A program made the position numbers and the translations under genes. The notes below the pieces were generated by a model. That model saw only the letters and a program-made list of their open reading frames with translations. It searched no databases and was not told the DNA's origin. A stretch of 64,000 nt of DNA from Agrobacterium tumefaciens (GTDB lineage: Bacteria; Pseudomonadota; Alphaproteobacteria; Rhizobiales; Rhizobiaceae), in contig NZ_CP115841.1 in assembly GCF_013318015.2 (NCBI RefSeq), positions 2,232,001-2,296,000 of the forward strand. Reading direction: 5' to 3'. How positions within the stretch are numbered: the stretch's first letter is position 1; the number at the start of each line of letters is the position of its first letter. Shown here one piece after another: positions 8,828 through 17,991 of the stretch.

Positions 8828-10045
8828 TTAAGCCACGGCGCGCGCCAGCGCACAATGTGACCAGAGCTGGTGCAACGCGCCGACCAACTGTTCGATGTCG
8901 GCATCGGTGTGCAGCGGTGTCGGCGTGATGCGCAGACGCTCGGTCTTGCGCGGCACGGTTGGATAATTGATCGGCTGGACATAGACGCCGTGATTGTCGA
9001 GCAGGATATCCGAAATCCATTTGCACTTGGCGGCATCGCCCACCATGACCGGTACGATATGGCTGGGATTGTCCATATGCGGAATGCCGCGTGCATCCAG
9101 AAGCCCCCGCAGCTTGCGTACCCGGTCCTGATGGCGGGCGCGCTCAAAGGGGCTTGCCTTCAAATGCTGGATCGAGGCGATTGCGCCGGCAGCAAGCGAC
9201 GGCGGCAGGGCCGTCGTGAAGATGAAACCGGAGGCAAAAGAACGGATAAAATCACAGACCGCCGTGGACCCGGCAATATAACCGCCCATCACGCCGAAAG
9301 CCTTGCCGAGCGTTCCCTCGATGATCGTCAGGCGATCCATCAGGCCTTCGCGCTCGGCAATGCCGCCGCCGCGCGGTCCGTACATGCCAACGGCATGGAC
9401 TTCGTCGAGATAGGTCATGGCGCCATAACGATCGGCAAGATCGCAGATTTCCTTGATCGGGGCGATATCGCCATCCATCGAATAGACGGATTCAAAGGCG
9501 ATGAGCTTCGGCGCGCTTGGATCGGCTGCCTTGAGCTTCGCCTCGAGATCTTCGAGATCATTATGTTTCCAGATCACCCGCTCGCAACGGCCGTAACGGA
9601 TGCCTTCGATCATCGAGGCATGGTTGAGCGCATCGGAGAAAATGATGAGGCCCGGAATTTTCTGGCCAAGTGTGCCGAGTGTCGCCCAGTTGGAAACGTA
9701 ACCCGACGTGAAGATCAGCGCCGATTCCTTGCCGTGCAGATCGGCAAGTTCCTGTTCCAGCAGGACGTGATGATGGTTGGTCCCAGAAATGTTCCGGGTG
9801 CCTCCCGCACCCGCGCCACAGTGATCGATGGCGGCTTTCATGGCTTCGATGACTTTGGGGTTCTGGCCCATGCCCAGATAATCGTTGGAACACCAGACGG
9901 TTACGTCCTTGCGCTCGCCATTGGCGTTGTACCGTGTCGCGCGGGGAAAATTGCCCTGCTGGCGTTCGATATCCGCAAAAACGCGATAGCGTCCCTCAGA
10001 ATGCAGGCTCTGCAGTTCCGTCGTAAAAAATGCCTCGAAGTCCAT
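8828..10045 (-). CDS. hemA: 5-aminolevulinate synthase
   Basis: 405 residues, standard for the alphaproteobacterial C4-pathway enzyme. It condenses glycine with succinyl-CoA to 5-aminolevulinate using pyridoxal phosphate, the first step of haem synthesis. Landmarks are [23 protein letters not shown], the cofactor-binding [12 protein letters not shown] and the Schiff-base lysine in [13 protein letters not shown]. The ATG at 10045 has GGAG 6 bases upstream; the 18-residue in-frame extension to 10099 is rejected. The region upstream carries a perfect FNR-type box and a matching -10 element, implying induction at low oxygen. Succinyl-CoA comes from enzymes encoded elsewhere in this window (sucAB/lpd, sucCD). 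Confidence 0.97.
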   Translation of the reverse strand: MDFEAFFTTELQSLHSEGRYRVFADIERQQGNFPRATRYNANGERKDVTVWCSNDYLGMGQNPKVIEAMKAAIDHCGAGAGGTRNISGTNHHHVLLEQELADLHGKESALIFTSGYVSNWATLGTLGQKIPGLIIFSDALNHASMIEGIRYGRCERVIWKHNDLEDLEAKLKAADPSAPKLIAFESVYSMDGDIAPIKEICDLADRYGAMTYLDEVHAVGMYGPRGGGIAEREGLMDRLTIIEGTLGKAFGVMGGYIAGSTAVCDFIRSFASGFIFTTALPPSLAAGAIASIQHLKASPFERARHQDRVRKLRGLLDARGIPHMDNPSHIVPVMVGDAAKCKWISDILLDNHGVYVQPINYPTVPRKTERLRITPTPLHTDADIEQLVGALHQLWSHCALARAVA

Positions 10046-10166
10046 GCCATGCTCCAGAATTGACCAGATCGTTTTCTGCCTCGACACCGGGACCGTCAAC
10101 CCTTGCGAGCTGCTTTAACCGCGTCTGCGTCAATTCGCCGTTGTTTTGAACCATTCCAATAAACCG

Positions 10167-10208
10167 TTTATAGACGCCGATGAAAAGTACAAAATTGATT
10201 CACATCAA
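10167..10208 (-). promoter_or_regulatory. FNR/FnrN-type box and -10 hexamer of the hemA promoter
   Basis: TTGATTCACATCAA at 10195-10208 is a perfect TTGAT-N4-ATCAA site for FNR/FixK/FnrN proteins. If the box is centred at -41.5, the start site falls at about 10160 on the minus strand. TATAAA (minus strand, 10172-10167) then sits at -12 to -7, the layout of a class II FNR-activated promoter. The predicted leader to the hemA ATG is about 115 bases. Low-oxygen control of hemA is known in other alphaproteobacteria. Confidence 0.8.
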
Positions 10209-10324
10209 AAAACCCGGAAATTTGGAACCTTTTTCAAACGGCGCCGTTGTTTGGGACGCAATCGATTTACGCGCGGAAGAACGCCTGAAAGAGGAGGCTT
10301 CCCTAAACGGTATCGAATTGTTAG

Positions 10325-10363
10325 TTATCTGTGGCGGTCGGAGGTAGCAGTCGCCGCAGATAA
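10325..10363 (+). other. Long hairpin in the 5' region of the lipoprotein gene
   Basis: TTATCTGTGGCG (10325-10336) pairs with CGCCGCAGATAA (10352-10363) over 12 positions, one of them a G-U wobble, around a 15-base loop. It ends 53 bases before the ATG at 10417 and has no T-run after it. A leader structure or a small RNA is possible. Confidence 0.45.
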
Positions 10364-10416
10364 ATATGGGACGCCTACCGAGCCGAAGAGCTCATTGTAA
10401 CGTTGGAGAGAGTTTC

Positions 10417-10668
10417 ATGAAAAAGGCAATCATATTTGCGCTGGTCGGCCTGTCGCTTGCAAGCTGCACGCAGACTGAAAAGGGTGCTTCGATCGGTGCC
10501 GTTTCCGGTGCGGTCCTGGGCGGCGCTATCACGGGCAACGTTCGTGGCGCGGCAGTAGGCGCGGCGATCGGTGGCGTTGGCGGCGCGTTGATCGGCAATG
10601 CATCCGAACCTGGCTATTGCTATTATCGCGACCAGTACGGTCAGCGTTACACGGCGCGTTGCCGTTAA
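10417..10668 (+). CDS. Small glycine-zipper outer-membrane lipoprotein
   Basis: 83 residues. A signal peptide ends in the lipobox LASC, so Cys17 should be lipidated. The body is a glycine-rich zipper of alternating GAxxGGA-type repeats (about 25-65) as in SmpA/17-kDa antigen and YMGG-like proteins, which associate with the outer membrane. The tail is Tyr- and Arg-rich with CYYRD. The ATG at 10417 follows TTGGAGAGAG; the frame is open to 10366 but that adds no plausible leader. A strong terminator follows. The precise function is unknown. Confidence 0.8.
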   Translation: MKKAIIFALVGLSLASCTQTEKGASIGAVSGAVLGGAITGNVRGAAVGAAIGGVGGALIGNASEPGYCYYRDQYGQRYTARCR

Positions 10669-10695
10669 TAGCTGCACGAGATACCGTTGCACAGA

Positions 10696-10719
10696 AGCCC
10701 CGGTCATCCGGGGCTTTTT
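10696..10719 (+). terminator. Rho-independent terminator after the lipoprotein gene
   Basis: AGCCCCGG (10696-10703) pairs with CCGGGGCT (10708-10715) around TCAT, followed by TTTT. Confidence 0.88.
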
Positions 10720-10843
10720 GCGTTAAGGCGGGCAAAACACAGTCCGAAGGGTCCTCAACGCCGTTTATTTATGATTAAACTGCACTGTTAACGGACAGGA
10801 AACGGGTCAGAGCCATAATAAATGCTCAACCATAAAGCAGCTT

Positions 10844-12769
10844 ATGCGAAGAACACGGACTAACCCGAAGACAGGTATTGCGTATCGGAAAGCTGGCACC
10901 GCTCTTGCGGTTGCCGTCACGTTCGCCCTGTACCCGGCGTTTACTCGCGATGCTTTTGCTTTCAAGCTGTTCGGCGTGCGTCTCTGGGGTTCGGAAGAAC
11001 CGGAGATCGAAGTTATAAATCCGGTCAAATATGCCGTGACGCTGAATGCTGCCGATGCAGACAAATCTCTCAAAGGCAGCCTGGAAAACAGCTCGCTTCT
11101 TCTGGCCGACAAGGACAAACCGGCCTCCGGCGATCTCGGCCTTCTGATCAAGGCGCGTGATGACAGGGACAGGCTGATCGCAGCGCTTTACGAAAACGCC
11201 CGATATGGCGGCATCGTCAAGGTCACGGTCGCCGGCAAGGATGTGGACGATCTGCCGCCCAATCCGGTGTTCGATCACTCCGCTCCGGTGCCCGTGGTCA
11301 TAACCGTCACCCCCGGCCCGGTCTTCACGCTCGGCAATATCAGGCTCGAGGGCGATGTGACGGGCCGCAACCTTGAAGAATACGGTCTCGTCACCGGCGG
11401 CGAGGCCGGATCCCTGGCAATCATCCGCGCCGGCAACAAGCTGATCGATGATCTGAAAGCCGAAGGCCGCCCGCTTGCGAAGCTGACGAAACGCGAGGCC
11501 GTTGCAAACCACGCGACGAACACGGTCGACATTACCATGGCTGCCGAAGGTGGCCCCGTGGCACCCCTCGGCGCGGTCACCGTGACCGGCGAAAAAACCG
11601 TCGACGGCGACTTCATCCGCCGTTATTCGCGCCTCAATGGCGGCGAACCCTACTCCCCGGAAAAACTGCGCAAGGCCGCAGACCGGCTACGCCAGCTCGG
11701 GGTCTTTTCCAGCCTGACAATCAAGGAAGCAGGAACACTGTCACGCGATGGCTCCATTCCGCTCACCATCGAGGTGTCAGAGGGCAAGCATCGTTATTTC
11801 GGCGTCGGCGCACAATATTCCACCACGGAAGGCATTGGCCTCCAGGGGTATTGGGGCCACAGGAACCTGTTCGGGCAGGCGGAATCGCTGCGGATCGAGG
11901 GTTCGGTTTCACGCATCGCCGAAGCATCGAGCGTTGAAGGCATGGACTATTCGGCGGGCATCACCTTCACAAAGCCCGGCATGTTCAATCCGCGCACCAC
12001 ATTCAAGACCAGCCTGATCGCCAAGACCGAACATCCCGATACCTATGAGGCCAAGACCATAACTGGAGCCGCCGGTTTCAGTTATGAGCTGAACGACACC
12101 GATACCGCAGCAGCCGGTCTCGAGGTGCAGTGGGCAGATACCGAAGACGCATTCGGCAAGAACAAATATCTGACCACCTCCATACCGCTGGAATTCGTTC
12201 GCGATACGCGCGACGACAAGCTCAACCCCACTGAAGGCTTTCGTGCATCGGTGGCCGCCAAGCCCAGCTATGAAGCGCTGAACGGCACCTTCTTTTCCTC
12301 CTTTGAAGGCTCTATTTCGGGTTATAAGGGACTTGGCGCCGAAGATCGCTTGATCATGGCCGGAAAGCTTTCCGGCGGCGTGCTCGTCGGCGGCAGCAAT
12401 CTGCAGGACATACCGACCACAAGGCGCTTTTATGCCGGCGGCGGCGGATCCGTCCGCGGCTATAGCTACCAGGAAATTTCGCCCTATAATGCAGCCGGTG
12501 ATGCAACTGGCGGCCGCTCTTACGTGGTTGGCTCCATCGAAGCCCGTATCAAGGTCACCGATACGATCGGAATCGTGCCCTTCATCGATGCGGGTGTGGT
12601 ATCCGACAGCGTAACCCCTGATTTCTCCGATATCCGGGCTGGCGCCGGTATTGGTTTGCGTTACGCAACACCCTTTGGGCCTTTGCGTCTTGATGTCGCC
12701 ATGCCGCTTGAAAAATATGATGGTGGCAACAATTTCGGCATTTATGCTGGCATCGGCCAGTCTTTTTAA
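10844..12769 (+). CDS. tamA: Omp85-family outer-membrane assembly protein TamA
   Basis: 641 residues. An N-terminal hydrophobic leader (about 12-35, ending near AFA) directs export. POTRA domains follow (about 60-330; segments GPVFTLGNIRLEG and LGAVTVTGEKTVDG are POTRA-like). Then comes a C-terminal beta-barrel with the Omp85 motif GGGSVRGYSY and a terminal phenylalanine (IGQSF). Together with the giant gene just downstream this is the TamAB module, which links inner and outer membranes and helps insert outer-membrane proteins. No strong ribosome-binding site precedes the ATG, so the start is moderately certain. Confidence 0.9.
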   Translation: MRRTRTNPKTGIAYRKAGTALAVAVTFALYPAFTRDAFAFKLFGVRLWGSEEPEIEVINPVKYAVTLNAADADKSLKGSLENSSLLLADKDKPASGDLGLLIKARDDRDRLIAALYENARYGGIVKVTVAGKDVDDLPPNPVFDHSAPVPVVITVTPGPVFTLGNIRLEGDVTGRNLEEYGLVTGGEAGSLAIIRAGNKLIDDLKAEGRPLAKLTKREAVANHATNTVDITMAAEGGPVAPLGAVTVTGEKTVDGDFIRRYSRLNGGEPYSPEKLRKAADRLRQLGVFSSLTIKEAGTLSRDGSIPLTIEVSEGKHRYFGVGAQYSTTEGIGLQGYWGHRNLFGQAESLRIEGSVSRIAEASSVEGMDYSAGITFTKPGMFNPRTTFKTSLIAKTEHPDTYEAKTITGAAGFSYELNDTDTAAAGLEVQWADTEDAFGKNKYLTTSIPLEFVRDTRDDKLNPTEGFRASVAAKPSYEALNGTFFSSFEGSISGYKGLGAEDRLIMAGKLSGGVLVGGSNLQDIPTTRRFYAGGGGSVRGYSYQEISPYNAAGDATGGRSYVVGSIEARIKVTDTIGIVPFIDAGVVSDSVTPDFSDIRAGAGIGLRYATPFGPLRLDVAMPLEKYDGGNNFGIYAGIGQSF

Positions 12770-12814
12770 ACGCCGCCATCGAACACCCTAGCAACAGAGT
12801 GTAGATTACGCTTG

Positions 12815-15800
12815 ATGACAACGTTGATTCGATTGCTGAAATGGCTGGGCTACGCTGCTCTTTGCGGCGTGGTGCTGGTGTTGCTTGCGGTTCTGTTCGT
12901 CGGTCTTACCCCGATGGGTGCAAGAATTGCCGCAAAGCAGATTTCATCGCTCGTTTCCACGCCCGACCAGACAATCGAAATCTCTCCACCCAGCGGTCTT
13001 TTGACCGGTCGCCTGCGGCTCGACAATGTCAGCCTTTCGGATCGGCAGGGATCTTACGCTCGCGTGAACCAGATCGCCGTTGACTGGTCGCCGCTCTCGC
13101 TTCTTGCCGGAACCTTCCACGCCGACCGGGTGTCGGCCGGATCGATTGATGTCGATCGCAAACCGCTTCCCGCTGAGCAAACATCGACCAAAAGCTCCGG
13201 CAGTTCGTCCCTGCCGATTGAAATCGACATCGACAGTTTCGATTTCCCCGATATTAGCCTCGGACAATCCCTTCTTGGCCGCGACTTCGAGCTGACCGCC
13301 GAGGGCAATCTCAAGGCCGCGCAGGACGATATCAGGTTATCGCTCACCGCCCACCGGCAGAGCACGCCGGACGCTGCGGTCAATGCAGACATCGCGTTTC
13401 TGCCGAATGAAAATGTCTTGAAGTTGAAAGCGGAGATGAAGGAGCCCGAGGGCGGGCTTCTGGCCACGCTGCTCTCGCTTCCGGGCACACCCGCCGTGGC
13501 GATCGATGTGAACGGTGAAGGTCCGCTTTCTGACTGGACCGGCACTCTGCGCGGCAACGTCGCCGGCAACCCCGTGCTCAACGTCACCGGCCACCATCTA
13601 CTAGGAGACGACGGCACGCGGCGTATCGAGGTCGCAGGCGGCGGCCAGCCCGATCTGCTTCTGCCCCCCGCTTTCCGACAGCTTTTCGCCGGCGAGACGA
13701 AACTTGATGCAAACGCCACGCTCTCACCACAGGGCCGCATCGAAATCGGCAGCAGCACACTGGAAACCGGTACATTGCTGCTGACGGCCTCGGGCACCGT
13801 GGATCCGAACGGCCAGAACGATCTTAGTGCCAACCTCATCGGCACCGCCGGGCCAGTGGATTTCCGCTGGCCGCTGAACAATGGCGAGATCCAGGCCCTC
13901 ATCAATGGCATTGATCTTTCCCTGAAAGGCAACGCTGATGCCGCTCATCTCAACACCACGGCATCGTTGCGCAGCCTTTCCCTGCCACAGGGTAGGCTTG
14001 ATGATGTCAAGCTGACGGCCAGGAGCGGCAATCTCAACATTGCCGATCGCAGCGGCACCATCGACACCATTCTCTCCGTGGCACAATCGTCCTTCGTCAG
14101 CCCGGATATCGACCGGCTGGTGCGTGCGCCGGTCACCATCAAGGCGCCGGTCAGCCTCACCTCGTCGACCATCGGCTTTGACGGCGCGACGCTGGAGAGC
14201 GCCAGTGTCGGCGGAACGCTGAACGGCAGTTTCGACCTCGCCAACAATCGCCTGACATCCAGCGTGCAGCTCTTCGCGTTGCCCGCCACCCTGCCGCCAG
14301 CGCTGGCGGAAAAATTCGATACCACCATAGCTTTGCAGGGCGATATCGACCTGGTCATTGGCGGGCGCACAAGCGTTCAGAACCTCGTGGTCAAATCCGG
14401 AACAATTGAAGCGACAGGTGATGTCAGTCTCGAAGACGACGTGTTGAGCGCCAATCTGACGGGCAAGTTTCCGGCTCTCGAAAAACTGACGCCACAGGCA
14501 AAGGGCGTTGCCGATTTTGCAATTGAAGCCAGCGGCGCGCTTGCCGCGCCCGACTTCAATGTCACCTTAAGCTCCGAAAGTGCCACTCTTGCCGGACGGA
14601 AGCTTGAAGCCCTGAAGGTCAATGCCGCAGGCAAGGCCGATCCGGCCGCACCGCAGGCAAAACTGACCGCCAGCGGCAGCCTCGACCGGCAGAAGATCGA
14701 CGCCAACGCCAATGTGGTGCAGACAGAAAACGGCACGGCAATACCCGAGCTTCATGTGGCAGTGGGTCGCAACATCTTGAACGGCAAGCTGCAATTCTCG
14801 CAACAATTCCTGCCATCTGGCAATCTGTCGTTCAATTTCCCGGACTTGGCCCTGCTGGCGGCACTTGCCGCGCAACAGGCAGATGGCGATATTGCCGGCG
14901 ACATCGTACTCAGTAACGATAACGGCCGGATTGCCGCGACGATAGAGGCGAATGGCGGCAGTATCCGCCAGGGCACAACGGTTATTTCGAAGCTCGCTGC
15001 CGATATCTCCATTGATGACCTTCAGGCGCTCGCCATCAACGGCAAGGTCAGCGCCGACAGCGTCAATGCTGGCACCGCGGCGATTTCGGCGCTGAATGCG
15101 ACCATTGGCCATTCCGGCACGACCACCAACTTCGATGTCAACGGACGCTACGACAATGCGCCGCTCGTGGTAAAGGGCAGTGCCAATACCGCAGGATCGC
15201 CGATGACCGTGCGGCTCGATGCCTTCTCGGCCGCCCCCAAGGGCATTGCCGTACGGCTTGAAAAGCCGAGTACAATTGCGATCGAGAACGGCACGGCCCG
15301 CATCTCCGGTCTGACTATCATCACCGGCGACGGGCGGGTCGAGGTAAACGGCACGGCGGGTTCGACACTCGACATCAACGCCAATATCCGCTCGCTTCCC
15401 GCGAACCTCGCAAATGCCTTCGCCACTGGGCTGGATGCGGCGGGGAGTATATCCGGAACGGTCAGCGCCAAGGGCACGGCTTCAGACCCGGCGGTCGATT
15501 ATAATCTGAACTGGACGAATGCCGAGGTTGCCCAGACGCGTGCGGCAGGGCTTGCAGCGCTCGGCATCAAGGCAAACGGCCGTTTCGCCGGCGGCACCCT
15601 GCAGATCGATACGAATGTAACCGGTCAGGGCGGCATGTCGCTTTCGGGCGGCGGCTCCCTCGGCATTGCCGGTAACCGTCCGCTTTCCATGGCCTTTTCC
15701 GGGAGGTTGCCCTTCTCCGCCGTTGCCGCACAAACCGCAGCACAGGGCCTCGATGTGGACGGCACCGCCGCCATCGATGTGAAGATTTCCGGCAGCGCTT

Positions 15801-16975
15801 CCGCGCCTGTCGTTACCGGCAGCATCACCACCGATGGTACGCGCCTGACCGATGTGCGCCGTAACCTCACGGTCAACGGGCTGGCTGCAACGGTCACCTT
15901 CGATCGTGATCGCGCCGTCATCTCCCGGCTGACGGGAAAGCTTGCCGGCGGCGGAACGATCTCGGGAACGGGTAGCGTCGGTATAACGGGCGGTTCGGGC
16001 TTTCCAGCCGACATCACGATCACGTTGGACCGCGCCGGTTACAATGATGGCACGCTGGTGACGACCATCGTGAGCGGCACGCTGACGCTGAAGGGTCCGC
16101 TTCTGAATTCGCCCGTGCTTGGCGGCAAGCTGACGCTGGACAGAAGCGCCATCACCATCCCGGAGAAACTTCCGGCCTCGCTGACGGAAATCGACGTCAA
16201 GCACAAGAACGCCCCGCCGCAGGTGCGGGCGCAGGTAAAGGCACTCGGCAACGATCAGGGTGGCAGTGGCAGTTCATCCACTATCAATCTTGATCTGCAG
16301 GTAAACGCACCAAGCGGCATCTTCGTGCGCGGACGCGGCATCGACGCAGAACTGACCGGCAATCTGACCATTCGCGGTACGGCAGCTGTTCCCGTCATCT
16401 CCGGCGGTTTTGAAATGCGCCGTGGACGGCTCGAAATTCTCACCCGCCGTCTCGATTTCAATACGGGCAAGATAACCTTCGGCGGCGGCCTCGTGCCGGT
16501 TCTGGATATGGAGGCGCAGTCCACCGCTGGTTCCGCCACCATCACCGTTGCGGTTTCCGGCAATGCCAACGACCCGACATTCGCCTTCTCCTCAACCCCG
16601 GCTCTGCCGCAGGATGAGGTTATGGCACAGCTGATCTTCGGCCAATCCATGTCCAAGCTCTCGGCCTTGCAGATCGCGCGGCTGGCGGATGCGGCAGCAC
16701 AGCTTGCCGGTGGGCGCTCCACCTCGTTGTTCGACAAGCTCCGAAGCAATCTCGGTGTCGACGATCTCGACATCTCGACGGATTCGGAAGGCCAGGCCCG
16801 CGTTTCCGCCGGCAAATATCTCAACGAGCGAACCTATCTCGAACTGCAGCAAAGCGGCGATTCCGGCGCAAAGGCCATCATCAACCTCGATGTCGGGCGC
16901 GGCGTGAAGCTGCGCGGTGAAGCGGGCGGTAATGGCGAAGGTGCAGCCGGTATATTTTACGAGAAAGAATATTGA
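12815..16975 (+). CDS. tamB: Translocation and assembly module inner-membrane protein TamB
   Basis: About 1386 residues, the longest gene here. One N-terminal membrane anchor (about 8-32) is followed by a very long, Ala/Gly/Thr-rich region of short beta-strands, as in the AsmA-like/TamB periplasmic beta-groove. The conserved C-terminal TamB domain (old DUF490, about 1000-1386) contains FEMRRGRLEILTRRLDF and the EVMAQLIFGQS segment. It partners the upstream tamA, 45 bases away. An in-frame TTG sits one codon before the ATG. Besides protein assembly, TamB-like proteins are implicated in phospholipid transport to the outer membrane. Confidence 0.93.
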   Translation: MTTLIRLLKWLGYAALCGVVLVLLAVLFVGLTPMGARIAAKQISSLVSTPDQTIEISPPSGLLTGRLRLDNVSLSDRQGSYARVNQIAVDWSPLSLLAGTFHADRVSAGSIDVDRKPLPAEQTSTKSSGSSSLPIEIDIDSFDFPDISLGQSLLGRDFELTAEGNLKAAQDDIRLSLTAHRQSTPDAAVNADIAFLPNENVLKLKAEMKEPEGGLLATLLSLPGTPAVAIDVNGEGPLSDWTGTLRGNVAGNPVLNVTGHHLLGDDGTRRIEVAGGGQPDLLLPPAFRQLFAGETKLDANATLSPQGRIEIGSSTLETGTLLLTASGTVDPNGQNDLSANLIGTAGPVDFRWPLNNGEIQALINGIDLSLKGNADAAHLNTTASLRSLSLPQGRLDDVKLTARSGNLNIADRSGTIDTILSVAQSSFVSPDIDRLVRAPVTIKAPVSLTSSTIGFDGATLESASVGGTLNGSFDLANNRLTSSVQLFALPATLPPALAEKFDTTIALQGDIDLVIGGRTSVQNLVVKSGTIEATGDVSLEDDVLSANLTGKFPALEKLTPQAKGVADFAIEASGALAAPDFNVTLSSESATLAGRKLEALKVNAAGKADPAAPQAKLTASGSLDRQKIDANANVVQTENGTAIPELHVAVGRNILNGKLQFSQQFLPSGNLSFNFPDLALLAALAAQQADGDIAGDIVLSNDNGRIAATIEANGGSIRQGTTVISKLAADISIDDLQALAINGKVSADSVNAGTAAISALNATIGHSGTTTNFDVNGRYDNAPLVVKGSANTAGSPMTVRLDAFSAAPKGIAVRLEKPSTIAIENGTARISGLTIITGDGRVEVNGTAGSTLDINANIRSLPANLANAFATGLDAAGSISGTVSAKGTASDPAVDYNLNWTNAEVAQTRAAGLAALGIKANGRFAGGTLQIDTNVTGQGGMSLSGGGSLGIAGNRPLSMAFSGRLPFSAVAAQTAAQGLDVDGTAAIDVKISGSASAPVVTGSITTDGTRLTDVRRNLTVNGLAATVTFDRDRAVISRLTGKLAGGGTISGTGSVGITGGSGFPADITITLDRAGYNDGTLVTTIVSGTLTLKGPLLNSPVLGGKLTLDRSAITIPEKLPASLTEIDVKHKNAPPQVRAQVKALGNDQGGSGSSSTINLDLQVNAPSGIFVRGRGIDAELTGNLTIRGTAAVPVISGGFEMRRGRLEILTRRLDFNTGKITFGGGLVPVLDMEAQSTAGSATITVAVSGNANDPTFAFSSTPALPQDEVMAQLIFGQSMSKLSALQIARLADAAAQLAGGRSTSLFDKLRSNLGVDDLDISTDSEGQARVSAGKYLNERTYLELQQSGDSGAKAIINLDVGRGVKLRGEAGGNGEGAAGIFYEKEY

Positions 16976-17142
16976 AGTCTTCGCATTTAGGTTTGCGAAA
17001 CCATCTCATGCTACGAATCTTCCATTGAAGGCGGAAAATATTGTTTCCGGCTGTTCAGGCACCAGGCAGAACGCCAAATTCGCATATGCAAGTGTCGGTG
17101 CACTTGCGCTGGCCTCCACAGCGAGCATTGGGAAGAATTCTG

Positions 17143-17619
17143 ATGGCAATGATAAACTCTACCAACTTTGGCGGCGAGACGCTCGAAATCATCGCATTCC
17201 GCCTGCATGATCAGGAATTCTGCGTGAAGACGACGACTATCCGCGAAATTCGCGGCTGGGCGCCTTCAACGCCCATTCCCCACGCGCCGAAAGACGTCAT
17301 CGGCGTCATGAACCTGCGCGGTTCGGTTATTCCGATCATCGATCTCGCACACAAACTCGGAATGAAAAGCACTGTCGCAAATGAAAGAAGCGCCATCGTG
17401 GTGGCCGAAGTGCACAACATGGTCATCGGCATGCTCGTCGACCGCGTTTCGGACATTCTGACGATCCCGGCAAATCAGGTCCAGCCGGTTCCGGAAATCT
17501 CGGCCTCTTTCGACAAGTCCTACTCCGAAGGCATCATTGCCAACGAACATGGCATGATCTGCTTCCTGAACCTTGCAAAGATGTTCAAGGGAACCGAAGC
17601 GGAAGATCTCGCCGCCTGA
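17143..17619 (+). CDS. cheW: CheW-type chemotaxis coupling protein
   Basis: 158 residues forming one CheW SH3-like domain (IIAFRLHDQEFCVKT, PKDVIGVMNLRGSVIPIIDLA, LVDRVSDILTIP). It bridges chemoreceptors to the CheA kinase. The ATG at 17143 has GGAAG 7 bases upstream and gives a normal CheW; the frame extends to 17041 without recognisable sequence. No cheA, cheY, cheB or cheR is nearby, so it is separate from the main chemotaxis operon. A terminator divides it from the chemoreceptor gene next door. Agrobacterium is known to carry a second CheW outside the che operon, which this resembles. Confidence 0.93.
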   Translation: MAMINSTNFGGETLEIIAFRLHDQEFCVKTTTIREIRGWAPSTPIPHAPKDVIGVMNLRGSVIPIIDLAHKLGMKSTVANERSAIVVAEVHNMVIGMLVDRVSDILTIPANQVQPVPEISASFDKSYSEGIIANEHGMICFLNLAKMFKGTEAEDLAA

Positions 17620-17710
17620 TCGTTGCAATTCCTTTGCATGACGGCCGGTTCGCGTTCTTAGGCAACCTAAGAACAAAGGCTCAAATACGAGACTATTGAC
17701 CATTGAACCA

Positions 17711-17741
17711 AACCGCCGGAGCACCTGCCCGGCGGTTTTTG
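17711..17741 (+). terminator. Rho-independent terminator after cheW
   Basis: AACCGCCGG (17711-17719) pairs with CCGGCGGTT (17729-17737) and is followed by TTTTG. Confidence 0.88.
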
Positions 17742-17775
17742 TTTTCATGACCGTCTCTTTTATTAAATAAGAACA

Positions 17776-17805
17776 TTTTAATATTATAGATATCTAATAT
17801 TAAAA
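17776..17805. promoter_or_regulatory. AT-rich inverted repeat upstream of the chemoreceptor gene
   Basis: TTTTAATATTA (17776-17786) and TAATATTAAAA (17795-17805) are perfect complements, 11 bp each, around an 8-base centre that contains GATATC. The element lies 187 bp before the chemoreceptor ATG in an otherwise GC-balanced region. A dimeric regulator site is plausible; no known consensus is matched. Confidence 0.4.
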
Positions 17806-17991
17806 GCCGACGAACAGTACCGCGCCTACATCACATCACGCGGGGTCCGATACCTGACCGAGGCTGACAAGTCGCAAGTGCCTGCATTGCTGCCTTTGGC
17901 GGCAGAACCTGTTCGTTGTTCAACATGATACGGCGCCGACCACACCTCCTGTGCGGCAGCGCGCGCCGAGGCCGCTATTTGGGGGACGTTA

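Larger units (their letters stand above)
10046..10416. other. 371-bp divergent intergenic region hemA / lipoprotein gene
   Basis: Contains the FNR-type hemA promoter (10160-10208) and a long hairpin (10325-10363) near the lipoprotein gene. The short plus-strand frame 10146-10400 has no recognisable domain and is not called. Confidence 0.6.
17620..17991. other. 372-bp intergenic region cheW / chemoreceptor
   Basis: Holds the cheW terminator (17711-17741), a 30-bp AT-rich inverted repeat (17776-17805), a smaller CTGCC/GGCAG hairpin near 17889-17904 and the GGGGGA ribosome-binding site of the chemoreceptor. No ORF is credible. Confidence 0.6.

Noticed and set aside
10146..10400. 84-codon frame in the hemA-lipoprotein spacer
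   Set aside because: Lys/Arg-rich with no domain; it runs through the FNR-type box and the hairpin, which are better explained as regulatory DNA.
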